Positions 7,571 through 16,251 of a DNA stretch of 60,215 bases are shown here, one piece after another. Both the position numbers and the translations under genes were made by a program. The notes under the pieces were generated by a model. It was not told the origin of the DNA. It searched no databases and saw only the letters and a program-made list of their open reading frames with translations. Within the stretch, counting starts at the first letter, position 1; every line of letters begins with the position of its first letter. Origin of the DNA: Terriglobia bacterium (GTDB taxonomy: Bacteria > Acidobacteriota > Terriglobia > Bryobacterales > Bryobacteraceae). The DNA lies in NCBI GenBank assembly GCA_010084195.1, contig RGPS01000009.1, positions 1-60,215 of the forward strand, in the 5' to 3' direction.

Positions 7571-9263
7571 GGGCTTCTTTACGGCGGTCGCGCGCTTCTA
7601 TCGGGAATATCCCTTTGAACGCTGGTCTCCGTGGTTCAGCGGGGGTATGCCGATAGAGAACACCTATCAGCCCTTGCTGCCCATGTTCACGGCGCTGACT
7701 GCGCGGCTGAGCGGCTTGAGTGATCCGCGCTCACTCCATCTGGTGCTCGCCCTGGCCTACTGCCTGGGTCCGGTAACCCTGTTCTGCTTCGCTGGGACTG
7801 ATCGAAATCGCTCCCGGTGGCGCTGGGGGCCGGGTTGGCGTATTAGCTGCTCTCGCCCGCCGAGTGGTTTATCCGATCCTCCGGGTGCCCTTTGAGCAGG
7901 TCCCGGGGCCTCTGCGGCTGTACAACATAGTTCACTTTGCTGAAGACCCACATAACCTGGCTCTGACGTTGCTTCCTGTTGCCTTCCTGTTCCTGCGGCC
8001 ATCGTCTAGTCAGGCTGTGTGGTGCTGGCCAATGCTTTTGGTGCTATTGGCCTGGCTATCGGCGGAGTGGCAGTGGTCCTGGCCTTCGGCGGCGGCCTCC
8101 CGGTGCTGTTGGCGATTGGTTTCGCGGCCCTGTCTGTATTCCTGTTGCTGGTCGGGTTTACGAGGCGTTTGGGCAGTGAGATCGAGCGCTTCGCAATATA
8201 CCTGGCCTACTGGTTGTGCCTCATCCCTCTCGGCTTTTTCCAGTTTCACTTCACCCTGGTGCCTCAGGGCAATCGGTACCAGCTCGAGCTGGAACTTGCG
8301 GTCTGCGTGCTGTTCAGCGTCGTTGCGGGCAGAATCCCACGACGGGGCTTGTGGGCGTTGTCGGCCGTAGTGCTTCTTGCCGGGACGTACCAGACAAAGA
8401 TTATCCGGCGCTTTGCGAGAAGCCTGATCGTCCCGGTCGAGATGACGCAGACCATTCAGTACAAGACCTGTATGTGGCTGGACAAGAACCTGCCAGGCCA
8501 GAGGACGATGGTTTCGTGCGACACGGAGTTCATCTGCAATATATTCTCGAACAACCCGCAACTGAGTGGGGGACACGAACCATCTGCCCCGAACTGGATG
8601 CAGAAAGTTGCCGTGTACAGTATCTACACGGGCACGCCGACGGCGGCGGGAAGCGCTGAGAATTCCATCCTGTGGCTAAAAGCGTTTGCGACCAAGGCGA
8701 TGACGGTTCCCGGGCCGAAGAGCAGGGAATTCTACCACCCCGTGCAGTTCCCAAATCGCTTCGAGGGAGTCCTGCCGGTGCTTTGGCACGACGAGGACGA
8801 CACAATTTTTGCCGTGCCGCAGAAGTCGACATCGCTGGCCCGGGTTGTAAGCAAGAGTGACATCGTTGCCAGAGCTCCGATTCACGGTCTGGACGTGGAA
8901 CCGATGAAGCAGTTCGGCCTGGCCCTGGGTGACCCCGCACTACCGACCGCAACGCTCGCGAACAATGTAATCCGCGCCAATATGCAACCGGACCAGGTGA
9001 TTTCGCTGGCCATCAACCATGCTCCAGGCTGGACGGCAACGGTAGCCGGGCGGGAGGTGCCGTTGACAAAGGACCCGATCGGGCTGATGGTTGTCGCGCC
9101 AGGATGCAACGGACCCTGCGAGGTAAATCTGCATTACGGGTTGACCACCGAAGCCTGGATCTGCAGGCTGCTCAGCGGCCTGATTACGATCGGTATGTTG
9201 CTTGTTGCCGGAGTGCCCGGTATTTCCGCAGCAGTTCGAAAAGCACTACCCCTCCGGCCGTAG
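7482..9263 (+). pseudogene. Polytopic membrane protein (6-pyruvoyl-tetrahydropterin synthase-related / glycosyltransferase-like), frameshifted
   Basis: Three consecutive frames together encode one protein. 7482-~7790 gives LLALALFLLNACICREL, FVKNLDSNEGFF and SGGMPIENTYQPLLPMFTAL. A second frame from about 7790 to 8020 gives VVYPILRVPFEQ and LRLYNIVHFAEDPHNLALTL. The first frame returns from 8019 to 9263 with several hydrophobic helices and a soluble C-terminal part. The pattern matches large inner-membrane proteins annotated PTPS-related or GT-C-like. The two frame changes compensate each other. The total (~590 residues) seems shorter than I would expect, suggesting missing pieces. No normal start codon is present: the frame enters from within the NHL gene. 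The longest intact piece is 8019-9263 (414 residues). Confidence 0.65.
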
Positions 9264-9732
9264 CCACGTTGAGGGAGTGTTTCTGGCCCAGCATCGGGAT
9301 GCGGACATGGGTATCGGCGAGGGCAGCAAGTTCCGGGGTGAGGCCATCGGTTTCATGGCCGAAGAGCACACAGACCGGAAATCTGGGGTGCCAGTCGAAC
9401 AGGTCGACGGCATGAACGGTTGTCTCGACCGCTGCGATTTCGTAGCCGGCCTCGCGCATGGCAATCACCATTTCCAGCGGCTGGCGGGTGTGTTCCCACG
9501 GGACCGTCTCCTCCGCGCCCAAAGCGGTCTTCGAGATCATATTCTGCGGGGGGAAGCCCGTGATACCGGCGAGCACGAGCTTTTCCAGGCCCGCAGCGTC
9601 CCCGGTTCGAAAGAAGGCTCCGACGTTATACAGGCTGCGGACGTTTTCCAGCAGCACACGGACCGGCAGAGGCTGAATCCCTTCGTATGATGTCCCGGCA
9701 TGAGTGGCCCGAAAGGGCGTGCGACTATCCAC
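9184..9732 (-). CDS. SpoU/TrmH-family RNA 2'-O-ribose methyltransferase
   Basis: A 182-residue SPOUT-class methyltransferase that transfers a methyl group from S-adenosylmethionine to a ribose 2'-OH in tRNA or rRNA. All three family motifs are visible: motif 1 NVRSLYNVGAFFRTGDA with its catalytic Arg, motif 2 VLFGHETDGL, and motif 3 IPMLGQKHSLNVATAGGV, which forms the trefoil knot and AdoMet site. There is no N-terminal substrate-binding domain, as in the small TrmL/TrmH-like proteins. The start is a GTG at 9732; a later start is possible, since homology begins near residue 20. The 3' end overlaps the preceding membrane gene tail to tail by 80 bases, which is unusual. The RNA target cannot be inferred. 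Confidence 0.85.
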   Translation of the reverse strand: MDSRTPFRATHAGTSYEGIQPLPVRVLLENVRSLYNVGAFFRTGDAAGLEKLVLAGITGFPPQNMISKTALGAEETVPWEHTRQPLEMVIAMREAGYEIAAVETTVHAVDLFDWHPRFPVCVLFGHETDGLTPELAALADTHVRIPMLGQKHSLNVATAGGVVLFELLRKYRALRQQATYRS

Positions 9733-9769
9733 CTCCCGAACATACCCTATACCCCGTTAAACTGGAGGG

Positions 9770-10741
9770 ATGCTGTCCATTGTTGTCCCTGTTCACAACG
9801 AGGAGCGGTCCATTCTGCCGCTTTACGACCGTCTGACTGCGGTTTTGACAGCGATCAGCAGACCTTACGAAATAATTTTTGTCGACGATGCTTCCAGCGA
9901 TAAGAGCGTAGAACTGCTGGCTAACCTCGTGAGGACCGACGGCGCACTGAAGGTGATCCGGCTGCGGCGTAACTTTGGGCAGACCGCGGCGCTTTCGGCC
10001 GGTTTCCATGAAGCACAGGGCACGGTGGTGATCGCGATGGATGGCGACCTGCAGCACGCCCCGGAAGATATTCCTGCGTTGCTGGTGAAGATTGACGAAG
10101 GTTATGACATCGCTTCTGGCTGGCGGAAGGAAAGAATCGACAATGCCATAACGCGCAAGATACCTTCCCGAATCGCCAACTGGCTGATGTCGAAGGCGTC
10201 GGGGATTGACCTGCGCGACTTCGGGACCACGTTTAAGGCCTATCGCGCTGAAGTTCTGAAGGATGTCCACCTGTACGGTGAGTTGCACCGCTTCATCCCG
10301 GCACTGGCCAGCTTCTACGGTGCCAGGGTGTGCGAGGTGCCGATCCAGAATCCGCCGCGCGTGTCCGGGGAATCGCACTATGGTCTGAGCCGGACATTTC
10401 GGGTTCTGTTTGATATTCTGACGATCCGCTTCCTGCTGCGCTACTTCACCAGACCAATGCATTTTTTTGGCGCCATTGGTCTGACCGGCGTAACGCTGGG
10501 CGGGGCGATACTGGGCTTCTGCGCCATTAAGAAGCTGGTGACACAGATCGACATTATTGCGGAACACGGCCCGCTGATGCTGGCGGGCGCGATGTTCCTG
10601 ATGGCGGGACTGATGATGTTCAGCACCGGTCTGATTGGCGAACTGGTGATGCGGACCTACTTCGAATCGCAGGACCGGCGAATTTACGCGATTCGCGAAA
10701 TTCTGACGCGAGAGAAGCTGGAAGCGACGCAGAGAGTCTGA
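9770..10741 (+). CDS. Family 2 glycosyltransferase (DPM1/GtrB-like, polyprenyl-phosphate sugar transferase)
   Basis: A GT-A fold enzyme, 323 residues, expected to transfer a sugar from a nucleotide donor to polyprenyl phosphate at the inner leaflet of the cytoplasmic membrane. The N-terminal catalytic domain (1-~215) has SIVVPVHNEE, the FVDDASSD nucleotide-binding motif, MDGDLQHAPEDIP with the metal-binding D-x-D-like site, and DFGTTFKAYR. Two transmembrane segments follow (about residues 232-255 and 267-290), the GtrB/DPM1-like arrangement. The start ATG at 9770 has GGAGG only 2 bases upstream, which is tight. It stands alone and divergent from the methyltransferase gene. The donor sugar is not predictable. 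Confidence 0.88.
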   Translation: MLSIVVPVHNEERSILPLYDRLTAVLTAISRPYEIIFVDDASSDKSVELLANLVRTDGALKVIRLRRNFGQTAALSAGFHEAQGTVVIAMDGDLQHAPEDIPALLVKIDEGYDIASGWRKERIDNAITRKIPSRIANWLMSKASGIDLRDFGTTFKAYRAEVLKDVHLYGELHRFIPALASFYGARVCEVPIQNPPRVSGESHYGLSRTFRVLFDILTIRFLLRYFTRPMHFFGAIGLTGVTLGGAILGFCAIKKLVTQIDIIAEHGPLMLAGAMFLMAGLMMFSTGLIGELVMRTYFESQDRRIYAIREILTREKLEATQRV

Positions 10742-10763
10742 TTGGGTCGCTTCCAGGCTGCCG

Positions 10764-12806
10764 CTATTTGTCCAGCGTGAAGGCGATGATACTGTCGTCC
10801 ACAACGGGGTTGTTGAAGAACCCACCGCCGGTTGCGGTGATAACGACGTACTGCTTGCCGTCGGCCCCCTGATAAGTCATCGGGGTGGCCTCGGCGGCAC
10901 CTTTTAGTTTCCAGGTCCAGACTTCCTTGCCGGTTTTTGCGTCGAAGGCGCGGAAGCGGGCATCGTCAGTGGCACCCACGAAGACCAGGCCGCCGGCTGT
11001 TGCGATGGTGCCACCGTTGCCGGGGCGTCCGGTGTTCTGCTTATCGGCAGGGAGACTATCTGTCACGCCGAGGGGGACACGCCAGGCGAATTCGCCGGTG
11101 TTAACATTCACGGCAGTGAGGGTGCCCCATGGCGGCTGCTGGCAGGGAAATTGCTGGGTGGAGCCTTCGGCGGGGGGAATACTGAACCGGCCGCCACCGA
11201 TCCCATCGTAGGGGCCAGTGGGATCGACACGGTTACCCTGGCCACGCGGCGTGGCGCGTGTGGCGTCGGCAGGACGATCTTTCAGCCCTGAGACCTGGCC
11301 AAGGTCATTGCTGTTGATAAAGAGGTAGCCGAGCTGCGGGTTGAAAGAAGTTCCGAACCAGTTAACGCCGCCGTGATTTCCGGGAAACCGAACGCCGAGA
11401 CGATTGTAGCTGACGGGCAGGTAGGGTCCGCCAAGCTGAAGCCCTTCCATGAGTTTGCGGCAGCCAGCTTCAATTTCCGGAGTTACGGTGGCGACCTCAT
11501 CCGCCTTCATCGCCATGCGAGAAAGGGGTGGGGGCTTGAGCGGGAACGGCTGGGTTTTGGAAGTGCGTTCGAGAGGAACTTCACTCTGTGCGACTGGACG
11601 TTCTTCCACACCGTAAATGGGCTTGCCAGTGACACGGTCAAGCAGGAAGAGGAGGCCGACCTTGTTGATGGCAGCTACCGCAGGGATCGTGCGGCCGTTG
11701 CGTTTGACGTCAATGAGCGCGGGGGCACCGGTCATATCGTAGTCCCAAATGTCATGGTGGACTATCTGGAAGTGCCAGAGGTACTTCCCGGTATTGGCCT
11801 CCACCGCAACAAGGCTGGTGGAGAACAGGTTGTCTCCGGCACGGTCGCCACCGTACTGGTCAACGGACGGGGCCCCGAAGGGGAGGTAGACGATGCCGCG
11901 CTGGCTGTCAATGGTAATGTGACCCCATATATTGACGCCGGTACGGTTGATCCAGCTGTCTTTGGCCCAGGTGTCGTTGTATTTTTCGCCGGCCTGGGGA
12001 ATCGAATGGAACTTCCAGGCGACTTTGCCGGTACGCATGTCCCAGGCCCGAATGTCTCCGGCAGGGCCCAGCGGGGGATTTTCCTGAGTAGTCCCCCCGG
12101 CGATGACGAAGTTTTTATAGACGATGGGCGGGGCGGTGAGGCCATTGATGCCGGGAAGGCCTCGCATGATGTCTTCGGTGTTCATGTTCACGATGCCGTT
12201 GTCACCGAAGGCCATGTTGGGTCTGCCCGTTTTGGCGTCAACGGAGTACATTTTGCCGTCCCGGGAACCGAAGACGATTTGGGGAGCAGTCTTGCCGTCA
12301 CCCGGCCAGTATTCGACACCTCGGGTTGCGGGGCTGCCGGTGGGGAGTTGGTAGTTCCACAATTCCTTCCCGGTCACCGGGTCAACGGCAACAAGGCGCT
12401 GGTACGGCGACGAAATATACATGACGCCATTAATAACGAGGGGAGTGTCCTGAGAGGGTGAGAAGCCTGCACCTCCGCGACCCCGGCCTCTGCCCGCAGC
12501 GGGCGGCGCGTCAGCATTATCACCAACAGGACCGCGACCCGGCGCACCGAAGCCGCCACGACCGGCGGGGGAAACATAGCCTTCGGGCTTCATGTGATAG
12601 GTCCAGGCAACCTTCAGCTTCGCGACGTTAGCGGGGGTGATTTCGGTCAGCGGAGAAAACCGCATCCCCCCGGAATCATGGCCGTAAGTGGGCCACTCTT
12701 TCGAGAGGTCTGGCGCTTTGGTCTGTGCCAACACCGTCGTTGGCGCCAGCAACGCAAAGGTGACGCATGCAAGCACTGAGCCTGGAAGTTGTTTTGTTGT
12801 GTACAT
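10764..12806 (-). CDS. Periplasmic PQQ-dependent beta-propeller dehydrogenase
   Basis: A 680-residue quinoprotein dehydrogenase-like protein with a signal peptide (residues 1-~27, ending TVLAQ). It starts with the typical EWPTYGHDSGGMRFSPLTEI segment and carries tryptophan-docking blades such as ELWNYQ, KVAWKFHS and KEVWTWKLKG. These proteins oxidise alcohols, aldoses or polyols in the periplasm and pass electrons to the respiratory chain. There is no C-terminal heme c motif and no membrane anchor, so an external electron acceptor is needed; the cytochrome b/c complex at 13.8-16.0 kb is a plausible sink. A low-complexity Gly/Arg/Pro insert (about residues 74-110) interrupts the first blade. 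The substrate is unknown. Confidence 0.82.
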   Translation of the reverse strand: MYTTKQLPGSVLACVTFALLAPTTVLAQTKAPDLSKEWPTYGHDSGGMRFSPLTEITPANVAKLKVAWTYHMKPEGYVSPAGRGGFGAPGRGPVGDNADAPPAAGRGRGRGGAGFSPSQDTPLVINGVMYISSPYQRLVAVDPVTGKELWNYQLPTGSPATRGVEYWPGDGKTAPQIVFGSRDGKMYSVDAKTGRPNMAFGDNGIVNMNTEDIMRGLPGINGLTAPPIVYKNFVIAGGTTQENPPLGPAGDIRAWDMRTGKVAWKFHSIPQAGEKYNDTWAKDSWINRTGVNIWGHITIDSQRGIVYLPFGAPSVDQYGGDRAGDNLFSTSLVAVEANTGKYLWHFQIVHHDIWDYDMTGAPALIDVKRNGRTIPAVAAINKVGLLFLLDRVTGKPIYGVEERPVAQSEVPLERTSKTQPFPLKPPPLSRMAMKADEVATVTPEIEAGCRKLMEGLQLGGPYLPVSYNRLGVRFPGNHGGVNWFGTSFNPQLGYLFINSNDLGQVSGLKDRPADATRATPRGQGNRVDPTGPYDGIGGGRFSIPPAEGSTQQFPCQQPPWGTLTAVNVNTGEFAWRVPLGVTDSLPADKQNTGRPGNGGTIATAGGLVFVGATDDARFRAFDAKTGKEVWTWKLKGAAEATPMTYQGADGKQYVVITATGGGFFNNPVVDDSIIAFTLDK

Positions 12807-12879
12807 GTGCGGTCTGATCGACTGTCAGTTTATCAGCGCGGGTCGGCTTGCTGACTGGACTTTTGGTTGGAAAGGTGCG

Positions 12880-13749
12880 CTAGACCGACCCAAACAGGTC
12901 GTCAAGCGTTGCGGCTGTCAGGATGCGATCTGACATTTGTTCGATTTCAGCGGACGGCATGGCCTCCAGGTGCTGAAGGACAGCTGGCGGGAGGGCACCA
13001 AAACGATGGGTCAGCATAATTGAAGCCGGACTACGTTCGCCTTGTTCGCGGCCTTGTTCGCGGCCTTGTTCGCGGCCTTTCGCCTGGCCCTCCTGCCTGC
13101 CTTGCTTCAGGCCCTTACGGAAAGGGAGGCCGAGAATGTTGTGGTCTTTGAGGTCGAGAAGTATGGGCATCTGATCAATTTCCTTTCCTAGTATCGCTCT
13201 TAACTTCCGGAGCCCGGCGACGAGGGTGAGTTCGGAGAGCAGCGCCTGGCGTTTATCAGCCGGGGCCCCGGCAATACGAGTCAGAATCCGGTGGACGGTG
13301 TCGGCCTGATCGGCGAACCTGGTCAGAATGGCCAATACATTGTCCTCCGGGAGTTCACTCTCGAGGAGGCTCTCGGACGGCATGTCGCGAATATCCACAA
13401 TCTGGCAACGGTAGCTCCATCCCGGGCCCTGCAAGGCTGACTCCATGCGGAGAGGCTTCTGGCCAGGATACATCACAATCTGGACCGGGATTGACCCATA
13501 GCGGCGATAGATGGCCAGGGCATATTCCGCCATGCGAAGTGCCATCTTCGGGTCATGCGTGGCCTGTAGTTCGAGGTGAACCAGAACCCCGTCGCGGGTC
13601 CGCCCCAGAAGATCGGCCCGCCGGGTGCGAACTTCGTCGAGTTCGGTGCCCAGCCATTCGGCTATCTGGAGCCCGGTAAGCATGGACAGATAGCCGCCTT
13701 CCAGTTGGCGCTGGAGGAGGTTGTTTAGGGCGACGTCAAACTCGTTCAT
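12880..13749 (-). CDS. Rpn-like PD-(D/E)XK nuclease with C-terminal DUF4351-type segment
   Basis: A 289-residue protein of the recombination-promoting-nuclease / PD-(D/E)XK transposase-like superfamily. The N-terminal nuclease-like core has RRADLLGRTRDGVLVHLELQ, with the Asp and Glu of the D...ExQ active-site variant around residues 45-60. The middle (~70-200) is helical. A charged linker of repeated GREQ (about residues 222-236) precedes a ~50-residue C-terminal segment (SIMLTHRFGALPPAVLQHLE) like DUF4351. Members often occur in many copies in a genome and promote DNA exchange or spread as selfish elements. It is not flanked by inverted repeats here. A 12-bp tandem repeat encodes the linker. 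Family confident, activity untested. Confidence 0.78.
   Translation of the reverse strand: MNEFDVALNNLLQRQLEGGYLSMLTGLQIAEWLGTELDEVRTRRADLLGRTRDGVLVHLELQATHDPKMALRMAEYALAIYRRYGSIPVQIVMYPGQKPLRMESALQGPGWSYRCQIVDIRDMPSESLLESELPEDNVLAILTRFADQADTVHRILTRIAGAPADKRQALLSELTLVAGLRKLRAILGKEIDQMPILLDLKDHNILGLPFRKGLKQGRQEGQAKGREQGREQGREQGERSPASIMLTHRFGALPPAVLQHLEAMPSAEIEQMSDRILTAATLDDLFGSV
13040..13075. repeat. Three perfect 12-bp tandem repeats in the Rpn-like gene
   Basis: The unit CCTTGTTCGCGG occurs three times without mismatch and continues imperfectly on both sides. On the minus strand it encodes the GREQ repeat of the linker. Each unit is four codons, so copy-number change by slippage would keep the frame and only alter linker length. 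Confidence 0.9.
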
Positions 13750-13794
13750 GGGCTCAAAAACAAGAGTGGCTGACTGAGCGTTTTTTTCTCTTAC

Positions 13795-15447
13795 TTAAGT
13801 TGGGGATTTCTCCGGCAAGGTAAATAGCCAGGAGATGAGATCCTGCATCTCCTTTTTCGATAGCGGATAGACCGGCATAGGGGTGCCGGGCGAGAGTTTT
13901 TGCGGATTGATGAAGTGCTCAGCGGTCCAGGCTTCGGTTCGTCGTGCGGCGAGGCCGTTGAGACCAGGGCCAATTCGCCCGCCCGCACCGTTGACCACAT
14001 GACAGCCACCACAGCTGTTTTTCTGGTAAACGGCAGCACCGGATGAGACGAAGTCCGGGGTGATGGCAAGAAGGTCTCCGCTCTCCGGAGTCAGCGCGGA
14101 GACAGCGGCGGCCAGATCGCCCATTTGGGCCGGCGAGATATCTACGGGGGGCATGGCAGAGCCAGGGCTGGTGGATTGGGGGTCGGCGAAGTGGCGGATC
14201 ATCCAGTCGCGATCATGGCGGCGGGCGGCATCAGCCAGAACCGGGCCCGCTTTGGCTTCACCTCCCCGGAGAACGTTGTGGCACCGTCCGCAGTTTTCCT
14301 GACGGAAGTAGTGAAGCCCGGCCAGTTCGGCAGGTTTCAGCAGCATCCACTGAACAGGCCCTGAAAAGTCTATCGACGCGGCAGCGGTCTGCGGGGGTGT
14401 CCCGCGAACTGCCGCCAGCGTGAGTCCGCCCCAACCGATTCCAGCCAGCAGGACGATGCCGATGGCGAGGGTACGTTGTCGCACCTGCACCAGGTGACTA
14501 CGGTCGATGAAGGGGGTAGCGATGAGAGCAAGGATGGCCAGAGTCGGCAGAATGACAGTGCCGACCAGTTCGAGGGGCCCTTCAAAGAGCTTGAGGCTCT
14601 GGAACAGGAACAGAAAGTACCACTCGGGACGGGGGATGTAGCTGGTATCCGTAGGGTCAGCTATCCGCTCCAACGGAACCCGGACCATGGCAGCGAGAGT
14701 GAACAGGATGGCGAAGGCGACGAAGATGGCGAGAGTATCACGGAAAACCTGCTGAGGGAAAAACTTTTTCTTCGGCTTTCCTTCGTCCTGCGGCTGTGGA
14801 GCGACGCCATGGCGGCGGACGAGATACACGTGAAAACCGATCAGCAACATGGTAAGGGGAGGTAACAGGAGAACGTGCAGGGCGTAAAAGCGGGCGAAGG
14901 TGACGACGCCAATTTCCCCGACAGACCCGAGGAGGCGGCTCACCCAGGGACCAGCTCCGGGCACGGACGCTCCGATCTGAGTGGTCACCACGGTGCCCCA
15001 ATACGCGCGATTGTCCCAGGGGAGGAGGTACCCGGTGAGACCGTACGCCAGCGTGAGGAGCAGCAGAATGACTCCGGCAATCCAGGTGGCCTCGCGGGGT
15101 TTTTTGTAAGAACCCCAGATAAACACCTGCACCATGTGGAGGACGACAATGACGATCACCATACTGGCTCCCCAGTGGTGAAGTCCCCGCATGAGGCGGC
15201 CGCCGGTGACTTCAGTCATGATGTACCGAAGACTGTCATAGGCCTGACCCGCAGTGGGGGCGTAGTTGAACGCCAGCATGATGCCGGTGAAGAACTGAAC
15301 CAGGATCATGAACAGGGCGACACTGCCGAAGACCTGGTGCCAGCCGCTGGAAGCAGGAATATCTTCGCCGAGGAAGTGGCGGATCCCGGAGGGAATTCCG
15401 GTGCGGTCGTCGAGCGCTTCGAGAAACTTTTTGAGTTGCTTTTTCAT
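13795..15447 (-). CDS. Cytochrome b subunit of a bc-type complex with two fused c-type cytochrome sites
   Basis: A 550-residue quinol-oxidising complex subunit. Residues 1-~340 form full-length cytochrome b: an N-terminal four-helix part with the heme ligands in GLHHWGASMVIVIVVLH and FYALHVLLLPPLTMLLIGFH, then the quinol-site PEWY motif (RPEWYFLFLFQSLK) and further helices. After a last helix (~350-365) come two cytochrome c sites, CGRCH at Cys386 and CGGCH at Cys479, each followed by a Met-containing loop (AMPP, PMPVYP). The fused sites presumably replace cytochrome c1 and pass electrons outward. The gene starts by ATGA overlap with the Rieske gene. Similar b-c fusions are known in Gram-positive and some acidobacterial complexes, but a two-heme tail is less common. 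Confidence 0.9.
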   Translation of the reverse strand: MKKQLKKFLEALDDRTGIPSGIRHFLGEDIPASSGWHQVFGSVALFMILVQFFTGIMLAFNYAPTAGQAYDSLRYIMTEVTGGRLMRGLHHWGASMVIVIVVLHMVQVFIWGSYKKPREATWIAGVILLLLTLAYGLTGYLLPWDNRAYWGTVVTTQIGASVPGAGPWVSRLLGSVGEIGVVTFARFYALHVLLLPPLTMLLIGFHVYLVRRHGVAPQPQDEGKPKKKFFPQQVFRDTLAIFVAFAILFTLAAMVRVPLERIADPTDTSYIPRPEWYFLFLFQSLKLFEGPLELVGTVILPTLAILALIATPFIDRSHLVQVRQRTLAIGIVLLAGIGWGGLTLAAVRGTPPQTAAASIDFSGPVQWMLLKPAELAGLHYFRQENCGRCHNVLRGGEAKAGPVLADAARRHDRDWMIRHFADPQSTSPGSAMPPVDISPAQMGDLAAAVSALTPESGDLLAITPDFVSSGAAVYQKNSCGGCHVVNGAGGRIGPGLNGLAARRTEAWTAEHFINPQKLSPGTPMPVYPLSKKEMQDLISWLFTLPEKSPT

Positions 15448-15977
15448 GCTGCACGCTCTGGGTTCGTCTCGTCGGTGGCCGTTGATTCACCGAACTGCCG
15501 GAGCGGTCCCAAAAAGAGGCGTCCGTTCCGGGTTTGGGCTACATAGCGATCCAACGGTCTCGGTGCCGGACCCGAAATGACCTTGCCGTCGACAGAAAAG
15601 AGCGATGCATGACAGGGACAGACGAATTGCTTCGGTTGCTCCTCCCAGTGATAGGCGCAACCAAGGTGGGTGCACTGTGGCCCGTATGCAATCACCTTGT
15701 CGGCTGCGGTTTTTACGACCCAGGCGGTGCGCTTTTCGGTGCTGACGCGCCAACCATCAATGCGACTTTGCTGGAAGCTCAGTTCAACGGGGGCCCCGGG
15801 CGCCAGGTGAGAAACGTCACCGGCGTCAACGAACGTCTCCTTCCGCTTCCGCCCGCCGGGGACCAGGAGGTATACGAGCGCTGGAACCGCGAGGGCCGCA
15901 GCCAGAAGTGTATTAAGAGCGAAGATCGCCTGAGTGTAGAAGCCTCGTCTGTTTGTCTTGGTCTCGATGGTCATCAT
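15444..15977 (-). CDS. Rieske iron-sulfur protein of the bc-type complex
   Basis: A 177-residue quinol:cytochrome c oxidoreductase Rieske subunit. I chose the ATG at 15977 (MMTIETKTNRRGFYTQ) because an AGGA site precedes it, and a twin-arginine-like NRRGF plus one transmembrane helix (about residues 17-36) follow, the usual anchor. The 2Fe-2S cluster motifs are CTHLGCAYHW and CPCHASLF, with the conserved Gly-Pro-Ala-Pro-Arg-Pro loop afterwards. It oxidises quinol on the outer face and shuttles electrons to the fused c hemes of the next gene. The two genes are translationally coupled through an ATGA stop/start overlap. The open frame extends upstream by 33 codons, which look non-coding. Confidence 0.9.
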   Translation of the reverse strand: MMTIETKTNRRGFYTQAIFALNTLLAAALAVPALVYLLVPGGRKRKETFVDAGDVSHLAPGAPVELSFQQSRIDGWRVSTEKRTAWVVKTAADKVIAYGPQCTHLGCAYHWEEQPKQFVCPCHASLFSVDGKVISGPAPRPLDRYVAQTRNGRLFLGPLRQFGESTATDETNPERAA

Positions 15978-16150
15978 TGTTCCTGACAGGAATGTCACGC
16001 ACCATATTGCAGGATTTCGGGGGCGTATTGGCACGTTGGACGCAAGTTTTACAAAGACATAACGCTGTTGGTACAAGACGGCGGTGTGGAAGAGAAAGAA
16101 GAACGGTTACGGCGAGAGTGTTCAGTGCGAACGTCTCGCCGACAGGAAAG

Positions 16151-16178
16151 TTGTTTTCCGGACAGAGTGCAGGATAAT
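16151..16178 (+). promoter_or_regulatory. Candidate sigma-70 promoter for the molybdenum hydroxylase genes
   Basis: A TTGTTT -35-like box (16151-16156) and a GATAAT -10-like box (16173-16178) are 16 bases apart, about 70 bases upstream of the small-subunit start, in the divergent gap to the Rieske gene. Fit to consensus is moderate. Confidence 0.4.
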
Positions 16179-16251
16179 AGAACAAAACCGGCCACGGGAT
16201 CCCCGCTCGTGGCCGAACTGCGATATATTGAACCGGGGAGGAAAACCTTCT

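Noticed and set aside
11373-12461. 362-residue plus-strand open frame
   Set aside because: Antisense to the PQQ dehydrogenase, whose blades and signal peptide are clear.
13040-13075. Possible CRISPR-like repeat
   Set aside because: Units are 12 bases, directly adjacent without spacers, and inside a coding sequence; this is a simple tandem repeat.
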